Assembly: GCA_016714935.1 (NCBI GenBank)
Contig: JADKBU010000010.1
Location: forward strand, 1 to 64,000
Source: Candidatus Accumulibacter propinquus
GTDB lineage: Bacteria; Pseudomonadota; Gammaproteobacteria; Burkholderiales; Rhodocyclaceae
DNA: 64,000 bases
Direction of reading: 5' to 3'
The translations under genes and the position numbers were made by a program. Shown here piece by piece: positions 18,756-28,406 of this stretch. The stretch's first letter is position 1. Every line of letters starts with the position of its first letter. The notes under the pieces were generated by a model that was not told where the DNA came from, did no database searches, and saw nothing but the letters and a program-made list of their open reading frames with translations.

Positions 18756-20777
18756 ATGATCAGCTTCGCCACCACCGTCTTCCTGTCGGCCTTCCTGCTT
18801 TTCCAGATCCAGCCGATCGTTGCCAAGATGATCCTGCCGTGGTTCGGTGGCTCGTCCTCGGTGTGGAGTACCTGTCTCGTCTTCTTCCAGGCCGAGCTCC
18901 TGCTCGGCTACCTGTACGTGCACCTGCTGCACGAGTTGCTGTCGCCGCGCCGTCAGAACCTGGTGCACGGCGTGCTGCTGCTGCTCAGCCTGGCAACCCT
19001 GCCGGTGATCGCCGACCCGGCATGGAAGGACGCCGCATTCGAGAGCCCAACCTGGAGCGTGCTGGTCGTCCTGGCCTCGGCGGTCGGCATGCCCTACCTG
19101 CTGCTGTCGACCACCGGGCCGCTGATGCAGGCCTGGTATGCGCGCTCGTTCGCCAGCATGATGCCCTACCGTCTGTATGCCCTCTCCAACCTGGCATCGA
19201 TGCTGGCCCTCCTGACTTATCCGCTGCTGGTCGAGCCGTATTTCCCGGTCCTCCAGCAAGCCTGGACGTGGTCGGCAGCCTACGTTCTGTTCGTGCTGGC
19301 TTGTCTGACGAGTGCCTGGCAATCCTGGAAAGGGGTATCGAGCGAACGAGAAGTGGCGGCGGAAACCACCAGCGCCGCCGCCACGGCGCGCCCGTCATGG
19401 CGCGAGTGCCTGCTGTGGGTGGGCCTGGCGATGACCGCCTCGATCCTCCTGCTGGCCATCACCCGCCACCTGACGCAGGATGTCGCGCCGGTACCCTTCC
19501 TGTGGGTGTTGCCACTGAGCATCTACCTGCTGAGTTTCATCCTCTGTTTCGATGCGCCCCGCTACTACTACCGCCCCGGCTTCCTGGTGGCCCTGCCGAT
19601 GGCCTTCCTCGCCCTCGACCAGGTCGTCGACGGTGGCAGCATGCCCGTGCCGTTGCTGGTCGCGCTGCTGTCGCTGTCCCTGTTCGTCTTCTGCATGGTC
19701 TGCCATGGTGAACTGGTCAGACGTCGGCCAGCCGTTCGCCATCTGACGCTGTTTTATCTGATGCTCTCGATCGGCGGCGCGCTCGGCGGAAGCTTCGTCG
19801 GCCTGCTGGCCCCGGCGGTATTCAACGCCTACTTCGAACTGCCGATCGGCCTGTTCCTCTGCGCGCTGCTGGTGATCATCGTCCTCTGGCGCGAAATTCA
19901 GCCCGTCTGGCGCTGGCTGCTACTGGTCGCCCTGTTCGCCTACGGCTACCGTCTGGCAGGGATCTCGGTCAGCTATGTCGAGGATTACCGGCGGGTGCTG
20001 CGCAATTTCTACGGACAACTGCGTGTCTCCGACGTCGACGAAGAAGACCTGGGAATCAAGCGCAAGATCCTGCACGGGCGCATCAATCACGGCGAACAGT
20101 TCATCTCTCCAGAACACCGCCGGCAAGCCACGGCCTATTACTGCGAGAAATCAGGAGTGGGCCAGGCGCTGCAGAGCCTCTCCGGCGAAAAGCCGCGCAA
20201 GATCGGGGTGCTGGGTCTTGGTGCCGGGACGCTGGCCACCTATGGCCGGCAGGGCGATGAAATGCGGATGTACGAGATCAATGAGCAGGTCCTCGACCTG
20301 GCGCGCAATGACTTCAGCTACCTTGGCGACAGCGCCGCGCGCATCGTCCCGGTCCTCGGCGATGGGCGCCTGATGCTCGAACGCGAACCGATCCAGAACT
20401 TCGACCTGCTGGCGATCGACGCCTTTTCCGGGGACTCGATCCCCACGCACCTGCTGACGATCGAAGCCATGCGTGCCTATCTGCGCCACATGCAGCGGAA
20501 CGGCATCCTGGCGGTGCACATCACCAACCGCTATCTCGACCTGCGGCCGGTGGTCGCCGCCGCCGCGCAGCAACTCGGCATGACCGCTCTGGTTGTCGAC
20601 TTCGAGCCTGAACACGGCGAGCGCTTCTGCCGCCATTCCGTGTGGGCGCTGATCGTTCAGAACGATCGCCAGGCCGGCCTGCTGAAGGAAATCCACCAGG
20701 CCGAGACGCTCAAGCCCCGGCCTGGCTTCACGGCGTGGACCGACGGCTTCTCGAATCTGCTGGGAATTCTGAAGTGA
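18756..20777 (+). CDS. Membrane protein fused to a spermidine synthase-like domain
   Basis: A 673-residue protein. Residues 1-400 hold about ten membrane helices, starting with the family-typical FLSAFLLFQIQPIVAKMILPWFGGSSSVWS. Residues ~440-640 form a Rossmann aminopropyltransferase/methyltransferase-like domain: IGVLGLGAGTLATYG (nucleotide loop), MYEINEQVLDLA (acidic end of strand 2), VPVLGDGRLMLE and LLAIDAFSGDSIPTHLLT. This architecture is widespread and often annotated as a fused MFS/spermidine synthase, but a polyamine activity has rarely been shown. It converges on lysA. The substrate is unknown. Confidence 0.88.
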   Translation: MISFATTVFLSAFLLFQIQPIVAKMILPWFGGSSSVWSTCLVFFQAELLLGYLYVHLLHELLSPRRQNLVHGVLLLLSLATLPVIADPAWKDAAFESPTWSVLVVLASAVGMPYLLLSTTGPLMQAWYARSFASMMPYRLYALSNLASMLALLTYPLLVEPYFPVLQQAWTWSAAYVLFVLACLTSAWQSWKGVSSEREVAAETTSAAATARPSWRECLLWVGLAMTASILLLAITRHLTQDVAPVPFLWVLPLSIYLLSFILCFDAPRYYYRPGFLVALPMAFLALDQVVDGGSMPVPLLVALLSLSLFVFCMVCHGELVRRRPAVRHLTLFYLMLSIGGALGGSFVGLLAPAVFNAYFELPIGLFLCALLVIIVLWREIQPVWRWLLLVALFAYGYRLAGISVSYVEDYRRVLRNFYGQLRVSDVDEEDLGIKRKILHGRINHGEQFISPEHRRQATAYYCEKSGVGQALQSLSGEKPRKIGVLGLGAGTLATYGRQGDEMRMYEINEQVLDLARNDFSYLGDSAARIVPVLGDGRLMLEREPIQNFDLLAIDAFSGDSIPTHLLTIEAMRAYLRHMQRNGILAVHITNRYLDLRPVVAAAAQQLGMTALVVDFEPEHGERFCRHSVWALIVQNDRQAGLLKEIHQAETLKPRPGFTAWTDGFSNLLGILK

Positions 20778-20828
20778 GGACCGGTGCCCGCGACTCTGGC
20801 CGCCCGGCCTGAACCGTCATCCGCCGAA

Positions 20829-20848
20829 GCCCACCGCGGCGGGTGGGC
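20829..20848. terminator. Hairpin between convergent genes
   Basis: A 7-bp GC-rich stem (GCCCACC/GGTGGGC) with a 6-base loop sits between the ends of the spermidine-synthase-like gene and lysA. There is no T tract on either strand, so it is only a possible bidirectional transcript end. Confidence 0.35.
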
Positions 20849-20872
20849 GAACATCCCCCGGTCAGCGCCTGC

Positions 20873-22117
20873 TCAAGGCAGGCGGCACTCCAGGGCGTAC
20901 AGATCCTCGACGGTCTCGCGGCGGCGCACCAGATGGGTCTGCGCGCCATCGACCATCACTTCGGCGGCGCGCACCCGGCTGTTGTAGTTCGAACTCATGA
21001 CCATGCCGTAGGCACCGGCGGACATGATCGCCAGCAGATCGCCGGCGGCGAGCGCCAGTTCCCGGCCGTGTCCCAGGAAATCGCCGGACTCGCAGACCGG
21101 ACCAACGATTTCCCATGGCATCGGTAAACCAGCGCGCGGCACGACCGGCACGATGTCGTGCCAGGAACCATACAGCGCCGGACGCGCAAGGTCGTTCATC
21201 GCCGCGTCGACGATTGCGAAGTTCTTGATTTCACCCGGCTTCAGATACTCGACGCGGGTCAGCAGGAGGCCCGCGTTGCCGACCAGCCGGCGCCCCGGCT
21301 CCAGCAGGATGCGCAATTGCCGCCCGGCAAGCTTTTGCAGCAAGGGCTGCAGGTAGGACTTGACGTTCGGCGCATCCTCATCACGGTAGCGGATGCCGAG
21401 GCCGCCACCGAGGTCGATGTGATCCAGCACGATGCCGTCAGCCGCCAGTTGATCAACCAGCGCCAGCACCTTGTCCAGCGCTTCGGCAAAAGGCGCCGCG
21501 TCAAGCAACTGCGAGCCGATATGGCAGTCGATGCCGCTGATCTCGATATTCGCCAGGTTCGCCGCCTGCCGGTAGAGCGCGCGCGCGTCCTCGTAGGCGA
21601 CGCCGAACTTGTTTTCCTTCAGGCCGGTGGAGATATACGGATGCGTCTTCGCATCGACATCCGGATTGACGCGCAGGCTGATCGGTGCGGTCTTGCCGAT
21701 GGCTGCGGCGACGCCGTCGAGACGTTCGAGTTCGGCAGCCGATTCGACGTTGAAGCAGAGAATGCCGATGTCCAGCGCCAGTTCCATCTCCCGCGCGGTC
21801 TTGCCGACGCCAGAGAAAACGATCTGTCGCGGGTCGGCCCCGGCGTTCAAAACGCGCCGGAGTTCGCCCTCGGAGACGATGTCGAAGCCGGCGCCACGGC
21901 GCGCGAGGAGGTTCAGGACGGCGAGGTTGGAATTGGCTTTGACGGCATAGCAGACGAGCCCATCGAAGCCGATCAGTTCGCGCTGGAATTCGTCCAGCGC
22001 AGCCTCGATGGCGTGCCGGGAATATACCCAGCACGGCGTGCCGAACTCGGCGGCGATGTCGGTCAATGAAACCGATTCAGCGTTCAGGACGCCGTCTCTG
22101 CGTGCAAAAGCGCTCAT
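20873..22117 (-). CDS. lysA: Diaminopimelate decarboxylase
   Basis: A 414-residue PLP-dependent fold-type III decarboxylase converting meso-diaminopimelate to L-lysine, the last step of lysine synthesis. Visible: the PLP lysine in LVCYAVKANSN, DIVSEGEL, HIGSQLLDAAPF, LGGGLGIRY, LLEPGRRLVGNAG, and near the C-terminus the active-site Cys in VCESGDFLGHGRE and YGMVMSSNYNSR. Length is normal for the family. It overlaps the upstream lipoprotein gene by 4 bp (ATGA), giving an lptM-lysA operon common in proteobacteria. Together with dapF at 36 kb it shows a diaminopimelate route. Confidence 0.96.
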   Translation of the reverse strand: MSAFARRDGVLNAESVSLTDIAAEFGTPCWVYSRHAIEAALDEFQRELIGFDGLVCYAVKANSNLAVLNLLARRGAGFDIVSEGELRRVLNAGADPRQIVFSGVGKTAREMELALDIGILCFNVESAAELERLDGVAAAIGKTAPISLRVNPDVDAKTHPYISTGLKENKFGVAYEDARALYRQAANLANIEISGIDCHIGSQLLDAAPFAEALDKVLALVDQLAADGIVLDHIDLGGGLGIRYRDEDAPNVKSYLQPLLQKLAGRQLRILLEPGRRLVGNAGLLLTRVEYLKPGEIKNFAIVDAAMNDLARPALYGSWHDIVPVVPRAGLPMPWEIVGPVCESGDFLGHGRELALAAGDLLAIMSAGAYGMVMSSNYNSRVRAAEVMVDGAQTHLVRRRETVEDLYALECRLP

Positions 22118-22317
22118 CTGGCGGGCTCTCCGGGCGTGTTAGAATTCTTCGCGCTGCCGGCACCAGCCGGCGTAGCCGTCGCGGGCGATGGCTGCGCGGT
22201 CGCCGCGACTGGAGCAGGCGGGGTGGTCGGGACCGGCGGCAAGGTCAGCGACCCCTTGGTGCCGCAGGCGCCCAGCGTGATGCTCGCCAGCAAAGCCAGC
22301 ACAAGATGTTGGCGCAT
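22114..22317 (-). CDS. lptM: Small lipoprotein, LptM (YifL) family
   Basis: A 67-residue lipoprotein. A signal peptide ends in the lipobox ITLGAC, and the mature start CGTKGSLTLPP matches the conserved CGxKGPLxLP of LptM, the chaperone that helps mature the LptDE lipopolysaccharide translocon in E. coli. The rest is a Pro/Ala/Thr-rich tail of low complexity. It overlaps lysA by 4 bp and lies 44 bp from the divergent cyaY, the common genomic neighbourhood for this family. Confidence 0.88.
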   Translation of the reverse strand: MRQHLVLALLASITLGACGTKGSLTLPPVPTTPPAPVAATAQPSPATATPAGAGSAKNSNTPGEPAR

Positions 22318-22361
22318 GGGTCAATTGGTCAATGGTTGAGAGCCGGGGATGGTAGCACAGG

Positions 22362-22679
22362 ATGAATGATAGAGAATTCAACGCGCTCGCCGATGTGGCG
22401 CTGAAGCGGATCGAAACCGGGCTGGAACGTAGCGGCGCCGATCTCGACTTCGAGATGGTCAGCGACAGCGTCCTCGAAATCGAGTTCTCCGACCGCAGCC
22501 GGATCATCGTCAATCGCCACGACGCCGCGCAGGAGATCTGGGTTGCCGCCCGATCGGGGGGCTTCCATTACCGCTGGGACGGCAGCAACTGGCAGGATAC
22601 CCGCCATGACGAGGAATTGATGGCAGCACTGTCCAGGCTCGTATCGGAACAGGCGGGGGAACCGGTTTCACTTGCCTGA
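22362..22679 (+). CDS. cyaY: Frataxin-like iron donor CyaY
   Basis: A 105-residue frataxin homologue that binds iron and modulates Fe-S cluster assembly by IscS. The acidic first helix (MNDREFNALADVAL), DFEMVSDSVLEIEF, and the strand-rich QEIWVAARSGGFHYRW match the family, and length is typical. It is divergent from lptM-lysA and convergent with the porin gene, with about 110 bp of featureless DNA behind it. Confidence 0.93.
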   Translation: MNDREFNALADVALKRIETGLERSGADLDFEMVSDSVLEIEFSDRSRIIVNRHDAAQEIWVAARSGGFHYRWDGSNWQDTRHDEELMAALSRLVSEQAGEPVSLA

Positions 22680-22788
22680 CGGCCCGTTCCGGCTGCGCAC
22701 GAACGGCGGTTTCGAACGGTTCATCTTCTGAGAGCGCGGCACGCATCAGGCTCTCCTCGTCGTTCTTCTTCAGTCAGGTCGCCGGCAT

Positions 22789-24183
22789 TCACAACGCCAG
22801 TTGCAGGCGAACCCCGGCAACGGTCGCGTTCGGCAGAGCGAGAGCGGGATTGAAGATGCGCTGGACGACCGGCTGCAGGACCACACCGGGGGCGAGTTGT
22901 GCCCGGTAAGTCATTTCCACTGCCATTTCCGCGGTCGAGGACAGCGGCTCGCCCAGTTCGTCCGACAACTGCGCCCGTCCCTGCGGACCGACATGGGCAC
23001 GTGTTGCAGCGATGCCGAAGGTGTCCTTCTCGCGACCGGCGAACGGTCCCCTGAAGCTCAGGCCGGCGCTGAATGAATAGTCGAGGGTATTGGTCTTGCC
23101 GTCAGTGAATCCATAGCGCAAGAATGCCGCCAGATCACGGTTCGACTCCGGCACACGCCACAGGGTTTGTTCGGCGAGAACATAGGCCCCCCAGTGCGTC
23201 GCCAGCAGCGGCTCGCCGCCGGCATCGACGGCAACCAGTTCAGGAAAACGTGGGGAGTAGCGCCACAGCCCCAGGGCCAGCTTGCTGATCGGCTCGAACT
23301 CGTCTTTTTCCTCGGACGTGGGGCGATCGTTGAGCAACCCGGCCTTGGACGGACTGAAACCGACTTCACCGATCAGCATGCTGCCTGTGCCCTTCTGCCA
23401 ACTGACATTGGGGCCGGCGGTCGCGATCCGCTCGCTCGGAATTCCACGCGCGACCGCGACCATCGCGTACCACGCAGGATCGGGGTCGATACGCAGGCGC
23501 GCCGCATAGGAACTCGTCGGATAGATCGACGGCCCGGCCAGGCTGCCGAAGCTGGCGACTTCGGCAGCCATCCCGAATGACGGATGCAGGAAGACGCCCG
23601 ATGAATCGGTGATGTAGAACTCGCTGTCGATCGGGTAGAGGCCGACCCGCAGCGAGGCCTTGTCGTCCAGGAAGGATTGTTGCAGCCAGGCCTTGAAGAT
23701 GCCGGTGCGATTGACCGGCGCTTCGAGGTTGTCGACGCCCATCAGGCTGCCGACATGGTTGAGGTTGACTCTGCCGCCACTGTTGCTGATCAACTGCAGA
23801 TAGGCGGAGCCGCCTCGCCAGCCGACGAGCTTTTCGCCGTCGAACTGCAGGATCAGGTCGAGGTGCCCCATATAGGCGCCACCACGCTTGAGCCCCCCGG
23901 TGGTGTTGCGCAGGTAGTCGGCGCTGTAGACCAGGTCGGCCTGGACACCCGCGTCGTAGAGCCGCTTGCGGGAGCCACCCCAGTCGCCGCTCAGGGTCGT
24001 CTCCTGCCAGTTGGGGGTTGCGTCGGTGGCATCGGCTGCGGAACCACCCGCATCTGTGTTGACTTCCTCATCCTTGGTCACCTCCTCGGCCGCCGCCACT
24101 GGAACGGCCAGTGACAACCCGAGCAGAAAAGAGAGCAGTGTCGCGCCGTACAGCGCCCTCAACCTTTTGCCTTGAACTGACAT
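22789..24183 (-). CDS. OprB-family carbohydrate-selective porin
   Basis: A 464-residue outer-membrane protein. The signal peptide runs to about AVPVAAAEE; a charged linker follows, then the OprB start WQETTLSGDWGGSRKRLYDAGVQADLVYSADYLRN. Glycine and aromatic-rich strand patterns continue to a C-terminus ending in ATVAGVRLQLAL. OprB-type porins take up sugars or related small molecules. An AAAGG Shine-Dalgarno lies just before the ATG. It diverges from the binding-protein/sensor-kinase operon, so the porin might be controlled by that kinase; this is inference from position only. Confidence 0.9.
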   Translation of the reverse strand: MSVQGKRLRALYGATLLSFLLGLSLAVPVAAAEEVTKDEEVNTDAGGSAADATDATPNWQETTLSGDWGGSRKRLYDAGVQADLVYSADYLRNTTGGLKRGGAYMGHLDLILQFDGEKLVGWRGGSAYLQLISNSGGRVNLNHVGSLMGVDNLEAPVNRTGIFKAWLQQSFLDDKASLRVGLYPIDSEFYITDSSGVFLHPSFGMAAEVASFGSLAGPSIYPTSSYAARLRIDPDPAWYAMVAVARGIPSERIATAGPNVSWQKGTGSMLIGEVGFSPSKAGLLNDRPTSEEKDEFEPISKLALGLWRYSPRFPELVAVDAGGEPLLATHWGAYVLAEQTLWRVPESNRDLAAFLRYGFTDGKTNTLDYSFSAGLSFRGPFAGREKDTFGIAATRAHVGPQGRAQLSDELGEPLSSTAEMAVEMTYRAQLAPGVVLQPVVQRIFNPALALPNATVAGVRLQLAL

Positions 24184-24392
24184 GCTAGTTGCCTTTCGCG
24201 ATTTTTTTGATGACTGTGCCGTATGTTAAAACAGTTCCTCGAACATCTCAGACTCCAGCGAGCAGCGTGGCCACGCGACAAGTGAAAAAAGCATCGCCAC
24301 GGGCAAGCGCAATCAGGGCGTACACCGGCAGTCGCATTCTTCCGCGTCTGCTCGATGATTCAACAGGTACTCAAGGCGATCTGGTCAAAACC

Positions 24393-24402
24393 ACTATAGT
24401 GA
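24393..24402 (+). promoter_or_regulatory. Palindrome with -10-like TATAGT before binding-protein gene
   Basis: The 10-bp perfect palindrome CACTATAGTG lies about 52 bp before the binding-protein ATG. It contains TATAGT, a fair -10 hexamer, but no clear -35 is seen. The rest of the 271-bp divergent region (24184-24454) holds no gene; an ORF-like reading of 24189-24407 has no recognisable features. Confidence 0.3.
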
Positions 24403-24454
24403 AGTAGGCTCACTGCCTTACACTGCTGTTGCCTTCGAACGTGGAGTTTTCGCC

Positions 24455-25660
24455 ATGTATTCCTGGTCTCGTGGCCTGTTCCCCGCTTTGGTTCTACTGC
24501 TCGCTATGCTGCTCTGTCTGCCCGCCAGAGCGGCCGAACAGGCCCCCATCCTGCTTGCGCTCGACGCCGAATTCGGCCACACGACAAGCACCTCGGCGCA
24601 GGCCGTACAGCAGGGAATCGAAATCGCCATCGACGAAATCAATCGGGCCGGCGGCGTGCTGGGCGGGCGCAAGCTGCAATTGGTGACCAGCGACAATCGC
24701 TCGATACCAGCAATCGCCGTCGATAATCTGCGCGAACACGCCAGCAACCCCAACGTCGTGGCGGTCTTTGGCGGCAAGTTCAGCCCGACGTATATGGAAC
24801 TGCTGCCGGCCGTGCATGAGTTGGGCATCCTCCTTCTCGACCCCTGGGGTTCGGCCGACGGCATCACCGACCACCGCTACCAGCCGAGCTACACCTTCCG
24901 GCTTTCACTGAAGGACGCCTGGGCCGGACCGGCATTGCTGCAATTCGCGCGGGACGAGCGCAAGGCGAGCAAGGTCGGGGTGCTCCTGCCGAACACGGCG
25001 TGGGGGCGCAGCAACCAGGCAGCGATTGCACAAGCCGCGCCGGGTCTCAAGATGAACATTGTCGGGCAGCACTGGTACAACTGGGGCGATGCCAGCCTGC
25101 TCACGCAATACCGCGCGCTGCGCGAGGCCGGCGCGCAAGCCATCATTCTGGTCGCCAACGAAACCGAGGGCTCCCTTCTCGTACGCGAACTGGCGGCACT
25201 GCCCGTCAACGAGCGCCTGCCCATCGTCAGCCATTGGGGCGTCACCGGCGGCGATTTCGTGCGCATGTCGGGCGACGCGCTGCAGGCGGTCGACTTCTCG
25301 GTAATCCAGACCTACAGCTTCATCGGCAATGCCTCTCCGGCGGCGAAGCGTGTGCTCGCTGCGCTGAAGCAGCGTTATGGCGTCGAGTCGGCCGAGAGAG
25401 TCAAAAGTCCGGTCGGCATTGCCCACGCTTACGACCTGACGCATCTGCTGGCCAAGGCGATTACCCGTGCCGGCAGCGCCGACCGTGGCAAGGTCAGGGT
25501 CGCGATGGAGCAACTCGGCCCCTACGACGGCCTGGTTCAGCGCTACGCAAAACCGTTCGCCGCCGATCGCCACGATGCGCTGTCACCGGCCAACATCTTC
25601 ATGGCGCGTTACGGCGCGGACGACCTGTTGAAGCCGCTCAATCACCGGAACGCCCATTAA
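24455..25660 (+). CDS. Periplasmic substrate-binding protein (LivJ type)
   Basis: A 401-residue type I periplasmic binding protein. A signal peptide ends near LPARAAEQ. The mature start APILLALDAEFGHTTSTSAQAVQQGIEIAIDEINRAGGVLGGRKLQLV is the Peripla_BP_6 pattern of branched-chain amino acid binding proteins. No ABC permease or ATPase gene is adjacent. Instead a hybrid sensor kinase begins 15 bp downstream, so the protein may be the periplasmic sensory partner of that kinase rather than a transport component, as in TorT-TorS or LuxP-LuxQ. The ligand is unknown. Confidence 0.9.
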   Translation: MYSWSRGLFPALVLLLAMLLCLPARAAEQAPILLALDAEFGHTTSTSAQAVQQGIEIAIDEINRAGGVLGGRKLQLVTSDNRSIPAIAVDNLREHASNPNVVAVFGGKFSPTYMELLPAVHELGILLLDPWGSADGITDHRYQPSYTFRLSLKDAWAGPALLQFARDERKASKVGVLLPNTAWGRSNQAAIAQAAPGLKMNIVGQHWYNWGDASLLTQYRALREAGAQAIILVANETEGSLLVRELAALPVNERLPIVSHWGVTGGDFVRMSGDALQAVDFSVIQTYSFIGNASPAAKRVLAALKQRYGVESAERVKSPVGIAHAYDLTHLLAKAITRAGSADRGKVRVAMEQLGPYDGLVQRYAKPFAADRHDALSPANIFMARYGADDLLKPLNHRNAH

Positions 25661-25675
25661 GCATTTACGCCAACG

Positions 25676-28372
25676 ATGCCAGGGCTGTCTTTTCCCACCG
25701 ATCTGCTCCCCAGGCGCGGCGACTCGCTCGCAGCGCGCTTCGAGCGCGCCGCATTTGGCATCACGATGGCCGTGGTCCTGGTGCTCGGCGGGATTTCGCT
25801 CTTCCTGGCCATACTGGAGATTCGCGGAAACGAGCGCGACGTGCACCGCAATGCCGCGCAATTGATCGGCGAGCGCCTGTCGGGCGACCTGATTCACCAG
25901 ATCGACAGCCTGCAGGCATTGGCACGCACGCCGCTGATGTGGACGGCCCTGACCGACTCGGTCGGCCGCGAAGCGTATCTGAAACCCTACCTCGCCGATC
26001 GGCAGTCGGGCGAGCCGGCTCTGGCGCTCGCCCTCCTGGACTATCGCGGCCGCCTGGTGACGGGGGAAGCACCGGTCGAGCGTTTGAGCGAGTTGATGCA
26101 GGAGGCCGTCGGCCAGGTATTACGCACACAGGTCGCGCGTTTCGACGTGCTGGGCGGGACAAATCCCGAATTGCTGGTGAGTTTCCCGATCCGGTTCCCC
26201 TATACCAAAGACGTGATCGGCATCCTTTTCGGGCGACTGGATCTGCAACGGATGCTGCAGCGTGCCACGTTGGGAGTGTCTACCGAGCACGGCATCAGTC
26301 TGCTGGGGTCGGACGGCGCGGTGCTGCTGCGCACCGCCGGCCCAGACGCAAAGCATTATTTTCCGGAGTATTTCCGGTTACAGCATCCGGAATTCCCTGC
26401 GGCGTACGCGCTGCAACTGGAATTTTATTCGGTCGAAGACTCATTTCTGGCACCGATCGCGAAGCGCATTGCGATCTACGTGATCGTGGGACTGGCGCTC
26501 GCCATCATCGTGACATGGCTGTCGCGCCGCCTGGCGTCAACCATCACGACGCGCCTCGATGCACTGGCTGCCGCCAGCCGGCGTACCCTGAACGGCGAGG
26601 AATTCAGCATTCCGCCAGATGACTCCCTGGACGAGATCGGCGTGCTCAACCGGACCTTGCGCATGGCGATTGCTGCCTACCAGCAGGCCAATGCCGATCT
26701 GGAACAACTGGCGCACAGTCTGCAGGAGTCCGAGGAGCGTTATCGGCAGTCATTCGAGGTCAATACCGCCGTCAAACTGATCATCGACCTGGAGACGCAG
26801 CAGATCGTCGACGCCAATCGCGCTGCCGTGGACTACTACGGTTATCCGCGCGAGCAACTGCTGTCGATGCACATCAGCGACATCAACACGCTGAGCAAAG
26901 ACGAAGTCGCGACGGAGATACAGACGGCGAATCGCAGCGAGCAGCAGTATTTCAACTTCCGCCACCGCCTGGCGACCGGGGAAATCCGCGATGTCGAGGT
27001 GTACTCGGGGCCGGCTACCGTCGGCGTGCATCGCTACCTCTACTCGATCATCCACGACGTGACCGAGCGCAACCGCATCAAGGCAGAACTGGAACATCAC
27101 CGCGAGCATCTGGAAGAACTGGTTGAAGCGCGTACGCTTGATCTGTCCATCGCCAAGGAAGCTGCCGAGTCGGCCAACCGCGCCAAGAGCACTTTCCTCG
27201 CCAACATGAGCCACGAACTGCGCACGCCGATGAACGCCATCATCGGCCTGACCCATCTGCTCACCCGCAACAGTACCGATCCAGGCCAGCGCGACAAGCT
27301 TGGCAAGATCACCGATTCAGCCAACCATCTGCTGCAGTTGCTCAACGAAGTTCTCGACCTGTCGAAGATCGACGCCGAACGCCTGACGCTCGAACGTACT
27401 CCTTTCACCGTCGGCAGCCTGTGTCGCAATCTGGAGAGTCTGGTCGGCGACAAGGCGCAGACGAAGCAACTGGTACTGCGCAGCGAGATCGCGCCCAGCC
27501 TGCGGCGCCTGGAACTGCTCGGCGATCCGCTGCGCCTGCAACAGGTGCTCCTCAATCTGGTCGGTAACGCCATCAAATTCACCGAACGCGGCAGTGTGAC
27601 ACTGGCCGTGCAATTGATCAGTGAGACGGAGCACAATGCCCATCTCAAATTCTCGGTGCGCGACACCGGCATCGGCATTTCGGACGAGACCCTGAAACGA
27701 ATTTTCGATCCCTTTGAACAGGCCGACGGTTCAACGACACGCAAATACGGCGGCACCGGGCTCGGCCTGTCGATCTGCCAGCGCCTGATCCGCCTGATGG
27801 GCGGCGAGGTCGAAGTGAGCAGTACGCTGGGCGCCGGCAGTACTTTCTCGTTCGCCCTGCGATTTGAGAAAGCCGACGGGGATTCGGCGAGTTCGCCGGA
27901 GGCCAGGGCGGAAGCCGCGCTGGAGGTCGAAACGCGGCTGTGCACACAGTATCGCGATGCCCGCATCCTGGTTGCCGAAGACGACTGGGTGAACCAGCAA
28001 GTCGCGATGGAACTGCTCGGAGAAACGCTGGGCTTGACCGTCGATCTGGCGTCGAATGGCCGGGAAGCCGTCGAAATGGCCAGCCAGGATCCATACGCGC
28101 TAATTCTGATGGACATGCAGATGCCCGAGATGGATGGCCTTGAAGCAACCCGCGCGATCCGCCGCATCCCCCGCTACAAGGACGTGCCGATCCTTGCGAT
28201 GACGGCCAATGCTTTCACCGACGACGCGGCCAGTTGTCTGGCGGCCGGCATGAACGACTACATCGGCAAGCCGGTCGATCCGGATGTATTGTTTTCGACG
28301 ATGCTGAGGTGGTTGGAGAAATCCTCCATGCCTCTCAAAGCAACCCAGCCACCCTCCTCGACTTCAGGTTAG
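25676..28372 (+). CDS. Hybrid sensor histidine kinase (periplasmic sensor-HAMP-PAS-HisKA-HATPase-REC)
   Basis: An 898-residue protein. Two membrane helices (about 24-46 and 262-282) flank a ~215-residue periplasmic sensor region. A HAMP-like linker follows, then a PAS domain (about 350-470, SEERYRQSFEVN...VNRAA-type pattern). The HisKA box FLANMSHELRTPMNAI contains His513, and an intact HATPase domain shows YGGTGLGLSICQRL. The C-terminal receiver has EDDWVNQQVAMELL and phosphoacceptor Asp813 in ILMDMQMPEMDG, with the KPVD lysine near the end. All catalytic residues look intact. It lies 15 bp behind a periplasmic binding protein, its probable ligand presenter. No output regulator is encoded between it and regB; RegA belongs to RegB by family. 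Confidence 0.92.
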   Translation: MPGLSFPTDLLPRRGDSLAARFERAAFGITMAVVLVLGGISLFLAILEIRGNERDVHRNAAQLIGERLSGDLIHQIDSLQALARTPLMWTALTDSVGREAYLKPYLADRQSGEPALALALLDYRGRLVTGEAPVERLSELMQEAVGQVLRTQVARFDVLGGTNPELLVSFPIRFPYTKDVIGILFGRLDLQRMLQRATLGVSTEHGISLLGSDGAVLLRTAGPDAKHYFPEYFRLQHPEFPAAYALQLEFYSVEDSFLAPIAKRIAIYVIVGLALAIIVTWLSRRLASTITTRLDALAAASRRTLNGEEFSIPPDDSLDEIGVLNRTLRMAIAAYQQANADLEQLAHSLQESEERYRQSFEVNTAVKLIIDLETQQIVDANRAAVDYYGYPREQLLSMHISDINTLSKDEVATEIQTANRSEQQYFNFRHRLATGEIRDVEVYSGPATVGVHRYLYSIIHDVTERNRIKAELEHHREHLEELVEARTLDLSIAKEAAESANRAKSTFLANMSHELRTPMNAIIGLTHLLTRNSTDPGQRDKLGKITDSANHLLQLLNEVLDLSKIDAERLTLERTPFTVGSLCRNLESLVGDKAQTKQLVLRSEIAPSLRRLELLGDPLRLQQVLLNLVGNAIKFTERGSVTLAVQLISETEHNAHLKFSVRDTGIGISDETLKRIFDPFEQADGSTTRKYGGTGLGLSICQRLIRLMGGEVEVSSTLGAGSTFSFALRFEKADGDSASSPEARAEAALEVETRLCTQYRDARILVAEDDWVNQQVAMELLGETLGLTVDLASNGREAVEMASQDPYALILMDMQMPEMDGLEATRAIRRIPRYKDVPILAMTANAFTDDAASCLAAGMNDYIGKPVDPDVLFSTMLRWLEKSSMPLKATQPPSSTSG

Positions 28373-28390
28373 GGCCTGCAGCTTTGCGTC

Positions 28391-28406
28391 CGGGGCTTTC
28401 GCCCCG
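28391..28406 (+). terminator. Probable rho-independent terminator after hybrid kinase
   Basis: A perfect 6-bp stem CGGGGC/GCCCCG with a TTTC tetraloop starts 19 bp after the kinase stop codon. It is followed by only TTTG, so it is a weak intrinsic terminator or pause hairpin separating the kinase transcript from regB. Confidence 0.5.

Noticed and set aside
24189..24407. Possible 72-codon gene in the porin/binding-protein divergent region
   Set aside because: No ribosome-binding site, no hydrophobic or domain pattern, and it spans the likely promoters of both neighbours.
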